DNA of 64,000 nucleotides from NCBI RefSeq assembly GCF_014654365.1, contig NZ_BNAY01000011.1:246493-310492 (forward strand), written 5' to 3'. This document shows positions 24,867 through 33,834 of this stretch, one piece after another. The position numbers and the translations under genes are program-made. Every line of letters starts with the position of its first letter. The first letter of the stretch is position 1. Below the pieces are notes generated by a model, which worked only from the letters and a program-made list of their open reading frames with translations, searched no databases and had not been told where the DNA came from. This stretch comes from Amycolatopsis oliviviridis. GTDB lineage: Bacteria > Actinomycetota > Actinomycetes > Mycobacteriales > Pseudonocardiaceae.

Positions 24867-25595
24867 TCAGCGAGCCGGCTGGGCAGGCGTCCGTCCCGGA
24901 CCGGAAACCTTCCTCTCGGCCACGGGCTTCTTCGGGGCCTTGCGGCGGTCCAGCACGAAGTCCGCGAACACCAGCAGGAGCAGCGGGCCGAGCCAGGGCC
25001 CGATGCTCAGGGCGCTGTACTTCATGAGCACTTCGTTGCCGCCGAAGGTGGTGTCGAGCTGCGGCGTCAGCGCGATCGTGGCCACGACGTTGATCACCCG
25101 GCTCAGCACGATCGACATCGCGAGCGCGAAGCTGCGGGACATCCACCGGCGGTGGTCGGCGAACCGGCGCTGACGTGCCATCCGCAGTCCGATGATCGTG
25201 ACCGCGATCCACAGCACCGAGCCCACCAGGTTGGCCACCCGCACGGACGGGCCCACGGCGGTGTGCCAGCCGATGTACAGCCCCACGAACCCGGCGGGGA
25301 GAGCTCCGGCGAAGACGTAGATCCGCCCGGTGATCCGGTGCCCGCGCCGGTACTTGGCCCGGAACGCGGGCCAGACCTGGAAGCAGGCGGTCACCATGGC
25401 GACCGTCCCGAAGAGGACGTGCGCGACGAGCAGCGGGTAGTAGAGGCCGTCGCCCGGCGGCGGTTCGAGCCGCGACCGTGCCGGGTCGAAGGTCAGGTAC
25501 GGCGGGACGGAGAAGGCCAGGAAAACACCCGCCACCAGCATCAACGGGACGATCCAGGGGCGCCGCCACCAGCGGGGCTCGTTCGACGAGGTCAT
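24867..25595 (-). CDS. DUF2306 membrane protein, 242 aa
   Basis: Six to seven membrane helices. The stretch LVAHVLFGTVAMVTACFQVW, RRGHRITGRIYVF and RRFADHRRWMSRSFAL matches the DUF2306 pattern, with conserved His residues inside or near helices that resemble haem- or quinone-binding cytochrome b561-like proteins. Function is not established. The C-terminal tail (APKKPVAERK to AQPAR) is basic and disordered. It diverges from a TetR gene with an 84-nt gap, so the TetR is its likely regulator. Confidence 0.8.
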   Translation of the reverse strand: MTSSNEPRWWRRPWIVPLMLVAGVFLAFSVPPYLTFDPARSRLEPPPGDGLYYPLLVAHVLFGTVAMVTACFQVWPAFRAKYRRGHRITGRIYVFAGALPAGFVGLYIGWHTAVGPSVRVANLVGSVLWIAVTIIGLRMARQRRFADHRRWMSRSFALAMSIVLSRVINVVATIALTPQLDTTFGGNEVLMKYSALSIGPWLGPLLLLVFADFVLDRRKAPKKPVAERKVSGPGRTPAQPAR

Positions 25596-25679
25596 GGTGA
25601 TCCGTTCGGGAGAAGACGATCAGAAACTATGTACACCATACACATGAACGTACGTCATACAGAGTTTTAGGATGAACGG
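25596..25679. promoter_or_regulatory. Divergent control region DUF2306/TetR with leaderless -10 TAGGAT
   Basis: TAGGAT at 25668-25673 lies 6 nt before the TetR ATG, so that transcript is probably leaderless. The AT-rich stretch 25628-25660 holds ATGTAC...GTACGTCAT as imperfect dyad and two CATAC boxes about two helical turns apart, a plausible TetR operator overlapping the DUF2306 promoter. Confidence 0.45.
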
Positions 25680-26444
25680 ATGGCGACACGTGACGGCAAG
25701 GGCCCGGATCTCCAGCGCAGCCTCGCGCTGCTGTGGGCCGGGCGCACCCCTGGCAGGCGCGGGCCGCGGGCCCAGCTCTCCGTCGAGCGCATCGCGCGGG
25801 CCGCGATCCAGGTCGCGGACGCCGAGGGCCTGGACGCGCTCTCCATGCAGCGGGTCGCCACCGAGCTCGGCTACTCGACGATGTCGCTCTACAACCACAT
25901 CGCGAGCAAGGACCTGCTCCTGGAGGTGATGGCCGACGTCGCGGCCGCGGAACCACCCGGCCTTGACGACGCGGCGGACTTCCGTGACGCCGTCCATCAG
26001 TGGGTGGAGGCGCTCTGGGCCGGCTTCCGGACACGTCCCTGGCTGCTGCGCGTCCCGCTCGACCACTCCCCGATCGGTCCCAACCATCTCGCCTGGATGG
26101 ACCGCCTGCTGCGCCCCCTGCTCAAGGCCGGGCTCGCCCCCGGCGAGGCGAGGGCCGCCGCCCTGCACCTGACCGCCGTCGTCCGCGGCACGGCGCAGCT
26201 CAGCCTGGACATGGACAGCGCACACAAGACCGCGGGCGGGCTCCCGCACACCGAAACCGAAGTGTCACAGGCGCTGACCGAACTCATCACCCCCGAGGAC
26301 TACCCCGCGCTGGCCGCCGTCCACGCGGCGGAAGCCACCGTCCATTCAGGACACGAGGAGACCGGGAAGCTGCCCGCGGAACTCGGCTTCGGGGTGGACC
26401 GGTTCCTGGACGGCATCGACGCCTGGGTTTCGAAGCGGACCTGA
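25680..26444 (+). CDS. TetR-family regulator with TetR_C (class C) domain, 254 aa
   Basis: The DNA-binding domain is RAQLSVERIARAAIQVADAE, then DALSMQRVATELGYSTMSLY and NHIASKDLLLEVM at about residues 30-90. The longer C-terminal part resembles the tetracycline-repressor-like TetR_C_1 domain (RPWLLRVPLDHSPIGPNHLAW, then LHLTAVVRGTAQLS). Divergent from DUF2306, which it probably represses. Its 3' end is followed by a perfect GTCGTGAG palindrome and then convergent ABC genes. Confidence 0.88.
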   Translation: MATRDGKGPDLQRSLALLWAGRTPGRRGPRAQLSVERIARAAIQVADAEGLDALSMQRVATELGYSTMSLYNHIASKDLLLEVMADVAAAEPPGLDDAADFRDAVHQWVEALWAGFRTRPWLLRVPLDHSPIGPNHLAWMDRLLRPLLKAGLAPGEARAAALHLTAVVRGTAQLSLDMDSAHKTAGGLPHTETEVSQALTELITPEDYPALAAVHAAEATVHSGHEETGKLPAELGFGVDRFLDGIDAWVSKRT

Positions 26445-26507
26445 CTCACGAGGGCGCGTCGGGGTCAGGCCGACATGACCGCCCCGGTATCGCGCGGGGT
26501 CAAGTGG

Positions 26508-26553
26508 GTCGTGAGTGGTAAGTGACGTTAGAACGACACTTACCACTCACGAC
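26508..26553. repeat. GTCGTGAG palindrome, copy 2, between convergent genes
   Basis: Arms GTCGTGAGTGGTAAGTG (26508-26524) and CACTTACCACTCACGAC (26537-26553) are perfect 17-bp complements around ACGTTAGAACGA. It lies between the 3' ends of the TetR and the ABC-2 permease genes; a bidirectional terminator is the simplest reading. Confidence 0.7.
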
Positions 26554-26621
26554 AGCACTGCGCCCCGGACCGGAACCGCCTTCACGGTTCCAGCCCGGGG
26601 CGACCCCCAGTTCACTCAAGC

Positions 26622-27410
26622 TCAGCGGTCACGTTCCTTGGCGAACAAGGACTTCGACCACAGGTACCCGACGGCCGAGAGCACGACGCACCAGCCGAGC
26701 GCGAGCCAGGCGCTGTTCCCGATCGGGGTGCCGAGCAGCAGTCCCCGGATGGTCTCGATGACCGGCGTGAACGGCTGGTAGTCGGCGAACCAGCGCAGCC
26801 AGGCGGGCATGGAGTCGGTGGGCACGAACCCGCTGCCGAGGAAGGGCAGCAGCATGAAGATCATGGGCGTGTTGCTCGCCGTCTCCACGCTCTTGGCCGC
26901 GAGACCCAGCGCCACCGAAAGCCAGGTGAGCGCGATGGTCAGCAGCAACAGCACACCGACCACGGCGAACCAGTCGCCGACGCCCGCCGTCGGCGAGAAG
27001 CCGACGAGCAGCGTGACCCCGAAGACCACGGCGAGGGCGAACGCCGTCTGGATGAACGCGCCGATCACGTGCCCGGTCAGGACGGAGGCCTTGCTGATCG
27101 CCATCGTGCGGAACCGCGCGATGATGCCCTCGGTCATGTCCGTCGCCACCGAGATCGCGGTGCCGAGGGCGGCGCTGCACACGGTCACGAGCAGGATGGC
27201 GGGCGTGACGTAGCCGACGTACTCGGCTCTGCCGCCCCCGCCGCCGAGGCCGTTCCCGAGTGTCCCGCCGAAGACGTAGACGAACAGCAGCAGGAACACG
27301 ATCGGCTGGCCGATCAGCATGATGGTGAGCGACGGATACCGCTGCATGTGCCGAAGGTTGCGGCGCAGCATGGTCGCCGAGTCACGCATCGAGAGGGACA
27401 GGGTGGTCAT
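26622..27410 (-). CDS. ABC-2 type permease, DrrB-like, 262 aa
   Basis: Membrane subunit of a daunorubicin-resistance-type exporter. Six hydrophobic segments are seen; LTIMLIGQPIVFLLLFVYVF opens, a glycine-rich periplasmic loop (GGGGGRAEY) follows, and the family signature TPMIFMLLPFLGSGFVPTDS MPAWLRWF is near the C-terminus, ending with FTPVIETIRGLL. The start overlaps the ATPase stop by 4 nt (ATGA), so the two subunits are coupled. Last gene of a four-gene leftward operon that begins with an RHH regulator. Confidence 0.93.
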   Translation of the reverse strand: MTTLSLSMRDSATMLRRNLRHMQRYPSLTIMLIGQPIVFLLLFVYVFGGTLGNGLGGGGGRAEYVGYVTPAILLVTVCSAALGTAISVATDMTEGIIARFRTMAISKASVLTGHVIGAFIQTAFALAVVFGVTLLVGFSPTAGVGDWFAVVGVLLLLTIALTWLSVALGLAAKSVETASNTPMIFMLLPFLGSGFVPTDSMPAWLRWFADYQPFTPVIETIRGLLLGTPIGNSAWLALGWCVVLSAVGYLWSKSLFAKERDR

Positions 27411-28357
27411 CGGGCCATCTCCTTGGTCGCTTCGGTCCGGTGGCCGGTGAGGCTGAGGAACACGTCGTCGAGATCCGGGGTGTGCACGGTGAGGCTGTCG
27501 ATGGCGACGGCTTCGGCGTCGAGCCGGTCCAGCACCGCGCGGAGGGCGGTGACGGTGCCGTCGGTCGGCACGCGGAGCACCAGCGCCTCTTCGTCCGAAG
27601 TGGACACCTGGAGCGCACGGGTCGCGTCGCGCAGCGCGACCGTGTCGGGGAACTTCAGCTGCATGTGCCCGCCGGGCACGCGCCGCTTCAGTTCGTCGGG
27701 CGTGCCCAGCGCGACGATCCGGCCGCCGTCGAGCACCGCGACGCGGTCGGCGAGCTGATCGGCCTCCTCCAGGTACTGCGTGGTGAGGAAGATCGTCACG
27801 CCACCCTCGACGAGATCCCGGATGATCTCCCACATCGTGCGGCGGCTGCGCGGGTCGAGCCCCGTGGTCGGTTCGTCGAGGAAGATGACCTGGGGGTCGC
27901 CGATCAGCGTCATCGCCAGATCGAGCTTGCGGCGCATGCCGCCCGAGAAGGTGGACGGCGTCTTCTTCGCGGCGTCGGCCAGTTCGAACCGTTCCAGGAG
28001 TTCGGCGGCACGCTCGCGCCCCGCGCGGCGCGGCAGATGGTGCAGATCCGCCATGAGGAACAGGTTCTCCTCACCGGTGAGGAGGTTGTCGACCGCGGAG
28101 AACTGGCCGGTGACACCGATGGCGGCGCGGACGCCGTCCGGATCGGTGGCCAGGTCGGCTCCGGCGATGGTCGCGCCACCGGCGTCCGGGCCGACCAACG
28201 TGGACAGGATGTTGACCGTGGTGGTCTTGCCCGCGCCGTTCGGGCCGAGCAACGAGAAGACGGTGCCGGTCGGGACGTGCAGATCGATGCCGTCCAAGAC
28301 GACCTTGTCGCCGTAGGACTTGCGCAGTCCGGTCGCGGAGATGGCCGGGTGTCTCAT
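27407..28357 (-). CDS. ABC transporter ATP-binding protein, DrrA-like, 316 aa
   Basis: Shows Walker A LGPNGAGKTTTV, Q-loop GVTGQFSAVDNLLTG, signature FSGGMRRKLDLA, Walker B VIFLDEPTTGLDPRSR and H-loop LTTQYLEEAD (Gln for His at the switch, as in DrrA). The C-terminal accessory domain (about 220-316) matches the DrrA type. AGGGGAATCCAC precedes the ATG. Coupled to the permease by an ATGA overlap and preceded by a DUF4097 gene after 32 nt. Export of a hydrophobic compound is likely; the substrate is unknown. Confidence 0.94.
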   Translation of the reverse strand: MRHPAISATGLRKSYGDKVVLDGIDLHVPTGTVFSLLGPNGAGKTTTVNILSTLVGPDAGGATIAGADLATDPDGVRAAIGVTGQFSAVDNLLTGEENLFLMADLHHLPRRAGRERAAELLERFELADAAKKTPSTFSGGMRRKLDLAMTLIGDPQVIFLDEPTTGLDPRSRRTMWEIIRDLVEGGVTIFLTTQYLEEADQLADRVAVLDGGRIVALGTPDELKRRVPGGHMQLKFPDTVALRDATRALQVSTSDEEALVLRVPTDGTVTALRAVLDRLDAEAVAIDSLTVHTPDLDDVFLSLTGHRTEATKEMAR

Positions 28358-28389
28358 GTGGATTCCCCTGATGTGTAAGGACTCGCGGG

Positions 28390-29235
28390 TCAGGAACGGT
28401 GGACGATGATGTCGCCGACGGCGGTCCCGGCGTGGACTTCGAGCTTGTCGGTCGTGTCACCGGGCGTGCCGGAGGCGGTCATGTCGTTGATGACGCGGCC
28501 GAAGCGGGTGTTCACGTCGAGCCAGGCCGCGCTGCCCTCGCGGATGCCGATCTCGATGTCCCCCATCGACGTGTCGAGGTTGAGCGTGCCCCTGGCCGCG
28601 TCGAGCACGCGGACGGAACCGTTGGCGGTCTTGGCTTCGACACCGCTCTCGGCCTTGTCGACGGCGATGTCGCCGTTGGCCGAGCGGAGGCGGATCGAGT
28701 CACCGGCCGTCCCGACCGTGGTGGATCCGTTGGAGTTCTTGACCACCGCGGTGCCCGTGATCGCGCCGATCTCCACCCGGCCGGAACTCGTGCTGACGTC
28801 GGCGTTGCCGTCGACGTGGCCGACGACGATGCTCCCGGACGCGGAGCGCAGTTTCACCTCGCCGGTGTGGTCGAGCCGGATGTGCCCGGTCCCGGACTTG
28901 TAGTGGCACGAACCGATCCGCCCGGTCACCGTCAGGTCGCCGAGGCCGGTGCTCCCCTGCACCCGGGAGCCGGCGGGCAGCTCGATGGTCACGTCGATCG
29001 ACCTGGTGCGGTGGGAGAAGTCGAGCAGGCGCATCTTCGGCGCGCGGACCGTCAGCGTGCCGCCGGAGAATTCGACGACTGTCCGCTTCGCGGCGGCGAC
29101 GTCGGAGTCGTTGTTCGCGTCCATCGGAGCGACTTCGACGACCGTGTCGGTGCGGTCCCCGGCGACGATGCGGACGGTACCGACGACCGGTTCGAGGTCG
29201 GCGACGATGGGTTCCGGAGTGGCGAAAGAAGGCAT
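28390..29235 (-). CDS. DUF4097 beta-helix repeat protein, 281 aa
   Basis: A chain of short beta-strand repeats (GTLTVRAPK, SGSIVVGHVD, SGRVEIGAI, NGSTTVG, NGDIAVD, NGSVRVLD, MGDIEIGI) about 19-21 residues apart, the DUF4097 right-handed beta-helix also called adhesin-like. There is no signal peptide, so it acts in the cytoplasm or at the membrane face. In an operon between an RHH regulator and a DrrAB exporter; a ligand- or membrane-stress-sensing role has been proposed for DUF4097 in other contexts but is not proven. AGGGGACAACC precedes the ATG. Confidence 0.85.
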   Translation of the reverse strand: MPSFATPEPIVADLEPVVGTVRIVAGDRTDTVVEVAPMDANNDSDVAAAKRTVVEFSGGTLTVRAPKMRLLDFSHRTRSIDVTIELPAGSRVQGSTGLGDLTVTGRIGSCHYKSGTGHIRLDHTGEVKLRSASGSIVVGHVDGNADVSTSSGRVEIGAITGTAVVKNSNGSTTVGTAGDSIRLRSANGDIAVDKAESGVEAKTANGSVRVLDAARGTLNLDTSMGDIEIGIREGSAAWLDVNTRFGRVINDMTASGTPGDTTDKLEVHAGTAVGDIIVHRS

Positions 29236-29286
29236 GGTTGTCCCCTGAAAGGTGATGTGTTGGGTGTTTGTGCTGGTCTGCGGGGT

Positions 29287-29823
29287 CTAGCTGACCCAGC
29301 CGGTGTAACGCTGCGTGCCGGGCAGGCCGCCGCCTGAAGAGCTCCGCGGAGCGGCCGGTTCCGACGGTCGCAACGCGGCGGACGCGGCCCGGACGAGCCA
29401 CGCGTTGACCGAACGGCCTTGCGCGGCCGCGGCCTCTTCGACGCGCGCCTTGAGCTGTTCCGGCAACCGGAAGTTGATGCGGGCCGTGGCCCCCTCCTCG
29501 TCCGGGACCGGCGGCAGTGGCGGCATCGGCGGCGCCGGAGGCTCCGGCACCGATGCCGCGACGGGACCGGCTTGTCCGGCCGCGGGAAGCGTGACGGCGA
29601 AGCTGGCTTCCCCGGCACGAAGCCGGACCTCGACCGAGCCGGGTGCGAGGTCACGCGTGATCTCGTCCGACGCGGCGGACAACGCGTCCAGCAGCGCGAG
29701 ACGGATGGCCGACGCGAGCGGCGCGGTCAGTCGTTCGGCGAGAGCGCTCGCCTCGGCTCCCCCCGCCTCGGCGGCGACGGCGAGCTCCCGGCGAACGTTG
29801 TCCACAAAGGGCGTCAAATCCAT
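29287..29823 (-). CDS. Ribbon-helix-helix (HicB/Arc-like) regulator heading the DUF4097-DrrAB operon, 178 aa
   Basis: The C-terminal part (about residues 112-150) is ribbon-helix-helix: ARINFRLPEQLKARVEEAAA, then AQGRSVNAWLVRAASAAL. Before it comes a helical region (about 1-65), a short beta segment and a proline-rich linker (PEPPAPPMPPLPP). The tail GGGLPGTQRYTGWVS is shared in style with HicB-type antitoxins, but no toxin gene is next to it. First gene of the operon; directly upstream are a 21-nt dyad and three 10-bp direct repeats that suit autoregulation by an RHH dimer array. Confidence 0.75.
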   Translation of the reverse strand: MDLTPFVDNVRRELAVAAEAGGAEASALAERLTAPLASAIRLALLDALSAASDEITRDLAPGSVEVRLRAGEASFAVTLPAAGQAGPVAASVPEPPAPPMPPLPPVPDEEGATARINFRLPEQLKARVEEAAAAQGRSVNAWLVRAASAALRPSEPAAPRSSSGGGLPGTQRYTGWVS

Positions 29824-30210
29824 GATGCCATCATGGCACCATGGTGGCGCCATCGCAAGGGCAAAGTGGTGTCAAGTGGTGCCAAAGTGGCGTTTCCGCA
29901 GGTCGAAGCCACTTTATTCGGTCATGCGACCTGAGGATGCCCCTTCGGCCAGTCTCGGCTGGCGGGGGAAGCAGGACACGGCCGAACGCGTTGCCGGGGC
30001 CGTTCACGGCGGGCGAGAATCGCCACGAGCCGCAGGGAAAAGGGAGCGACCCACCGTCAGGTGTGGGGGTCACCCAGGCGGGCCGCTACCCGAACTCCAC
30101 CGTACAAGAGGTCCGGCCGCTCGCGCGGGCAACGCTTTTTGTCCTTGCGGCTCTTGACAAACCGAAGATCCACAGTGGACTGAACGGCGTCCGCGGCAGA
30201 AGAGGAACAC
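29824..30210. promoter_or_regulatory. 387-nt divergent region: RHH operator array and LuxR promoter
   Basis: Next to the RHH start is the dyad ATGGCACCATGGTGGCGCC and AT (29833-29853), followed by three near-direct repeats AAAGTGGTGTC, AAGTGGTGCC and AAAGTGGCGT (29863-29893), one per helical turn. Toward the LuxR gene, TTGACA at 30154-30159 could be a -35 box, and GAGGAA precedes the ATG at 30211. The middle (about 29920-30100) shows no gene or clear signal. Confidence 0.5.
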
Positions 30211-30834
30211 ATGCGAGCAGTTCGGGTGAGCGTCTGCGCCCTGGACCCCATCACGAAGGCCGGGATGGCCGACCTCCTCGACACCCGGGCGACCGTGCGC
30301 GTGGTCGACGGCCGGACCCGGGATGAAACCGACGTGGTCGTCGCCGCCTTCGATCGGCTTTCGACCGACGCGGTCACCGCGTTGCGCACGGTCACCGCCG
30401 AACTCGGCAAGCCGATCGTGCTGGTGACCGACCGGATCGAGGAAGGCGGGCTCGCGGCCGCGGTGGCGTGCCGGGTGGTCGCCATCCTGCCGAGGTCGGC
30501 GGCGACCGACGCTCGCGTGGCCGAAAGCGTCCGCGTCGCCGCGTCGGGAAGCGTGAGCAGGCCGTCCGATCTGCTCGACCGGCTGGCCGAACACGCCGAA
30601 CGGCTCCACCGGGAGATGCTCGCGCCGAACGGGCCCGCCGGGGCCGCCCTCTCCTCGCGGGAGATCGACGTCCTGCGCCTGATGGCCGACGGGCTCGACA
30701 CGGGTGAGATCGCCGCCGAACTCTCCTACTCGGAACGCACGGTGAAGAACATCATCTACGCCCTCACCGACCGGCTGCGGCTGCGGAACCGGTCGCACGC
30801 GGTGGCTTACGCGATCCGTGAAGGAGTCATCTGA
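30211..30834 (+). CDS. LuxR-type regulator with degenerate receiver domain (paralogue 1), 207 aa
   Basis: The C-terminal HTH is canonical (LSSREIDVLRLMADGLDTGE, then ELSYSERTVKNIIYAL, ending NRSHAVAYAIREGVI). The N-terminal 130 residues have the size of a receiver but lack the acidic pair and the phospho-Asp in the expected context (VCALDPITKAGM and TDVVVAAFDRLS). It therefore probably does not use classical phosphorylation. It is one of three related genes within 7 kb (also 30844-31488 and 36707-37375). Convergent with the second, with 9 nt between stops. Confidence 0.85.
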   Translation: MRAVRVSVCALDPITKAGMADLLDTRATVRVVDGRTRDETDVVVAAFDRLSTDAVTALRTVTAELGKPIVLVTDRIEEGGLAAAVACRVVAILPRSAATDARVAESVRVAASGSVSRPSDLLDRLAEHAERLHREMLAPNGPAGAALSSREIDVLRLMADGLDTGEIAAELSYSERTVKNIIYALTDRLRLRNRSHAVAYAIREGVI

Positions 30835-30843
30835 AGGCGCTCG

Positions 30844-31488
30844 TCAGATGAGGCCTTCGCGGAGCGCGTAGGCCACGACGTGCGTGCGGTTGCGCAGGCC
30901 GAACCGGCTGAGCAGACCGTGCAGGATGTTCTTCACCGTCCGGTCGGAGTACGCCACCCGCCGGGCGATCTCACCGGTGTCGAAGCCTTCCGCCAGCAGC
31001 CGGAGCACCTCGGTCTCCCGCGGCGACAAACCGCTGAGCGTGAGCTCGCGCGGCTCGAGAACTTCCTTGTGCAGCCGCGAAATCCCGCGGAGCAGGCTGC
31101 CGAGCTGGTCGGCGGGCAGATCACCCCGGCCGGCGTGGGCGTCGGCGACGGCGCGCCGCAGCCGCGCGGGCGTCGCCTCGGCGCGGGCGACGACGACGGC
31201 GAGCCCGCGCTCCACCGCGGCCCACAGTTCCGCCTGATTGGGCTGATCGGCGACCAGCACCAGCCGGGCCGGACCGGCCGGGATCCGGTGCGGCTCGTTT
31301 CCCGCGACCGCGACCAGGACGTCGGCCTGCTCCGGGTCGTCCCGCAGGGTGATGCCGGGGCCGTCGCCGAGCGCGCTGCGCAGGCCCGCCCGGACGAGCG
31401 GATCCCCGGCGTGCACGGCGACCCGGATCTCCCCGCGTTCCTGGGTCCGGAGCATCGGCCGGACGGGTGTCGTCATGGTCGTCGACAT
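30844..31488 (-). CDS. LuxR-type regulator with degenerate receiver domain (paralogue 2), 214 aa
   Basis: HTH at the C-terminus (LSPRETEVLRLLAEGFDTGE, then RVAYSDRTVKNILHGLLSRF, ending NRTHVVAYALREGLI), nearly the same layout as its convergent neighbour. The receiver-like part (IRVAVHAGDPLVRAGLRSAL, ADVLVAVAGNEP) keeps an Asp near the first loop but has no phospho-Asp at the end of strand 3. The ATG at 31486-31488 is preferred. It diverges from the XRE/NB-ARC/TPR regulator with a gap of about 100 nt. Confidence 0.85.
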   Translation of the reverse strand: MSTTMTTPVRPMLRTQERGEIRVAVHAGDPLVRAGLRSALGDGPGITLRDDPEQADVLVAVAGNEPHRIPAGPARLVLVADQPNQAELWAAVERGLAVVVARAEATPARLRRAVADAHAGRGDLPADQLGSLLRGISRLHKEVLEPRELTLSGLSPRETEVLRLLAEGFDTGEIARRVAYSDRTVKNILHGLLSRFGLRNRTHVVAYALREGLI

Positions 31489-31590
31489 GCATTCCAGGTA
31501 ACCGGCCCCGGCGAAGGCGGGACAAGCGGAACCAGGGGGCAGCTTTTCCTCACCGGAAGCCTGCCGGTTGAATGGACCGCGGTGGAACCG

Positions 31591-33822
31591 GTGGAGGCGA
31601 GTGAGAAACGGTCGGTGTTCGGCAAACTCCTGCTCGAACACCGCCGCGCCGCGGGCTGGACACAGGAGCGGCTGGCCGAGGCTTCGGGGATCAGCGTCCG
31701 TGCCCTGCGCGAACTGGAACGCGGCCGCGCACGCGCCGCCCAGCAGCGCTCCGCCGAAGTCCTGGCGGACGCGCTCGGCCTGACCGGCGGTGAGCGGGAG
31801 TTCTTCCTGACCGTCGCCAAACAGGGACGACGCCGGAACCCGGCGCTGGCCGCCCAGGTCGCGGCGACCTGCGCGCTGCCCGCGCCGCTGGCGGATCTGT
31901 CCGGCCGGGAAAGCGAACTGGAGCAGTTGTCCGCGAAGGTCGCCGAAGGTGGCGGCGTGGTCGCGATCGTCGGGCAGGCCGGGGTCGGGAAGACCGCGCT
32001 CGCGGTGACCGCGGCGGACCGGTGGCGGCCGGATTTCCCGGACGGCGGCTACGCGGTGGACCTGCGCGGGATGGACGACGAACCGCTGAGCGCCGGGACC
32101 GCGCTCGACCGGCTGCTGCGCGCGCTCGACGTCGCGCCGGGGCAGGTCCCCGCCTCCGAAAGCGAACGGTCGGCGTTGCTGCGGATGCTGCTCGAAGACC
32201 GGAAAGTGCTGCTGCTGCTCGACAACGCCGCCGACGAGGCGCAGGTCCGGCCGCTGCTGGTCGCCGGGCCGGACAGTCTCACCCTGATCACCTGCCGCCG
32301 CACGCTCGCCGGCCTCGAGGGCGCCCGCTGGCTGGCGCTCGAACCGCTTTCGGACCGCGGCGCGACCGGACTGCTCGCCAGGATCATCGGCGAGGACCGG
32401 GTGCGCGCGGAACCCGCCGCCGCGCGGGAACTCGTCGAGCTGTGCGGGTACCTGCCGCTCGCGGTCCGGATCGCGGGCAACCGGCTCGCCACCCGGCCGC
32501 AGTGGTCCGTCGCCCACCTGGCCGACCGGCTGCGCGACGAAAGCACCCGGCTGCGCGCGCTCGCGGCGGGCGATCTCCAGCTGCGGTCGGCGTTCGACCT
32601 CTCCTATCGCGCGGTTTCGGCCGGGGCGCGCCGGCTGTTCCGGCGGCTGGCGACCGTGCCGGGCGCCGACTTCGGCCTCGAACTCGCGGGCGTGGTTTCG
32701 GGCGCGGCACCCGCCGACGTCCGTGAGCACCTCGACGAACTCGTCGACGCCAGCCTCCTGCAGACCACGGCCGAACCGGAACGTCACCAATTCCACGACC
32801 TGATCCGTCTCTTCGCCGAGGAACGGTTCGAGGCGGAGGAAGACCCGGCAGCGCGGGACATCGTGCTCGCCCACCTGCTCGACAAGGCGGCCGGAGCGGC
32901 CGAGTTGTTCTACCCCAAGGCACCGGAGACCGGCCGGTTCGGCTCGCGGGACGAGCTCGCCCGCTGGCTGGACGTCGAAGGCGAGAACTGGGTCGCCGCG
33001 CACCGGCTGGCGGCGCGGAAGGGCTGGCACCGTGAGGTCAGCGCGCTCGCCGTCGCGCTGCACTGGTACTCCGACGGGCGCAGCGCCCAGAAGCCGTGGC
33101 TGGAGATCTTCTCACTCGGCGCGGCCGCGGCGAGCACGCTCGGCAACGCCGGTGACGAGGCGAAACTGCTCAACTTCGTCGGCTGGGCCGGCAGTGTCTG
33201 CGCCGGTGACGACAAAGGCGCCGTCCTGACGCACCGCCGCGCGCTGGACATCGCCGTCCGGATCGGCGACCGCGTCGAGGAGACCTGGGCGTCCATCTAC
33301 CTCGGCCAGGTACTGCGGCTGATCGGCGAGAACGACGAAGCGTTCGAGTTCGCGAAGCGCGGGTACGAACTGGCGGACGAACTGCCGTTCTGGGACGGGC
33401 AGACCACGGCGCGGAACATGTACGGGCGCGCGCTGCTCAACGCCGGACGGCACACCGAGGCGCTCGCCGTGCACCGGGCCGTGCTCTCCGACGCCGAACG
33501 GCTGGCGAGCGACACCTATCCCGGTTTCCACCAGCTGCTGAAGACCCTGACCCTGCGCGCCATCGGTGACGTGCTCGGCGGTCTCGCCGAATGGCGGGAA
33601 GCGGCGGGCCACTACCGCACCAGCCGGTGGCTCGCGTGGGAAGGCGGTTTCGACGGGCTCGAGGTGATCAGCGCGATCCGCGAGGGGCGTGCCTGGCGGG
33701 AGGCCGGTGCCTTCGAGGAGGCCAGGGAATGCCTCACCCTCGCCGTGGATCTCTGCACCGCCCCGTCGTTCAACGCTTGGCGGGAACAGGCATCGGCCGA
33801 GTTGGCACTCCTGCGCAAGTGA
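31591..33822 (+). CDS. XRE-NB-ARC-TPR transcription regulator (AfsR/STAND-like), about 743 aa
   Basis: Three parts are seen: an XRE HTH at about 1-65 (FGKLLLEHRRAAGWTQERLA, then SGISVRALRELERGRARAAQ); a STAND/NB-ARC ATPase at about 95-400 with Walker A VGQAGVGKTALA, Walker B KVLLLLDNA and the GYLPLAVRIAG motif; and TPR-like helices to the end (for example HTEALAVHRAVLSDAERLAS). Such proteins act as ATP-dependent switches controlling antibiotic or development genes. Start uncertain (GTG 31591 or 31582). The target is unknown; a LuxR gene diverges from it. A cluster of palindromes follows its stop. Confidence 0.88.
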   Translation: MEASEKRSVFGKLLLEHRRAAGWTQERLAEASGISVRALRELERGRARAAQQRSAEVLADALGLTGGEREFFLTVAKQGRRRNPALAAQVAATCALPAPLADLSGRESELEQLSAKVAEGGGVVAIVGQAGVGKTALAVTAADRWRPDFPDGGYAVDLRGMDDEPLSAGTALDRLLRALDVAPGQVPASESERSALLRMLLEDRKVLLLLDNAADEAQVRPLLVAGPDSLTLITCRRTLAGLEGARWLALEPLSDRGATGLLARIIGEDRVRAEPAAARELVELCGYLPLAVRIAGNRLATRPQWSVAHLADRLRDESTRLRALAAGDLQLRSAFDLSYRAVSAGARRLFRRLATVPGADFGLELAGVVSGAAPADVREHLDELVDASLLQTTAEPERHQFHDLIRLFAEERFEAEEDPAARDIVLAHLLDKAAGAAELFYPKAPETGRFGSRDELARWLDVEGENWVAAHRLAARKGWHREVSALAVALHWYSDGRSAQKPWLEIFSLGAAAASTLGNAGDEAKLLNFVGWAGSVCAGDDKGAVLTHRRALDIAVRIGDRVEETWASIYLGQVLRLIGENDEAFEFAKRGYELADELPFWDGQTTARNMYGRALLNAGRHTEALAVHRAVLSDAERLASDTYPGFHQLLKTLTLRAIGDVLGGLAEWREAAGHYRTSRWLAWEGGFDGLEVISAIREGRAWREAGAFEEARECLTLAVDLCTAPSFNAWREQASAELALLRK

Positions 33823-33834
33823 GGCGCCGGTCCA

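Noticed and set aside
29287..29823. HicAB-type toxin-antitoxin system
   Set aside because: The RHH domain is HicB/Arc-like, but no HicA or other toxin frame lies on either side; the context is an exporter operon.
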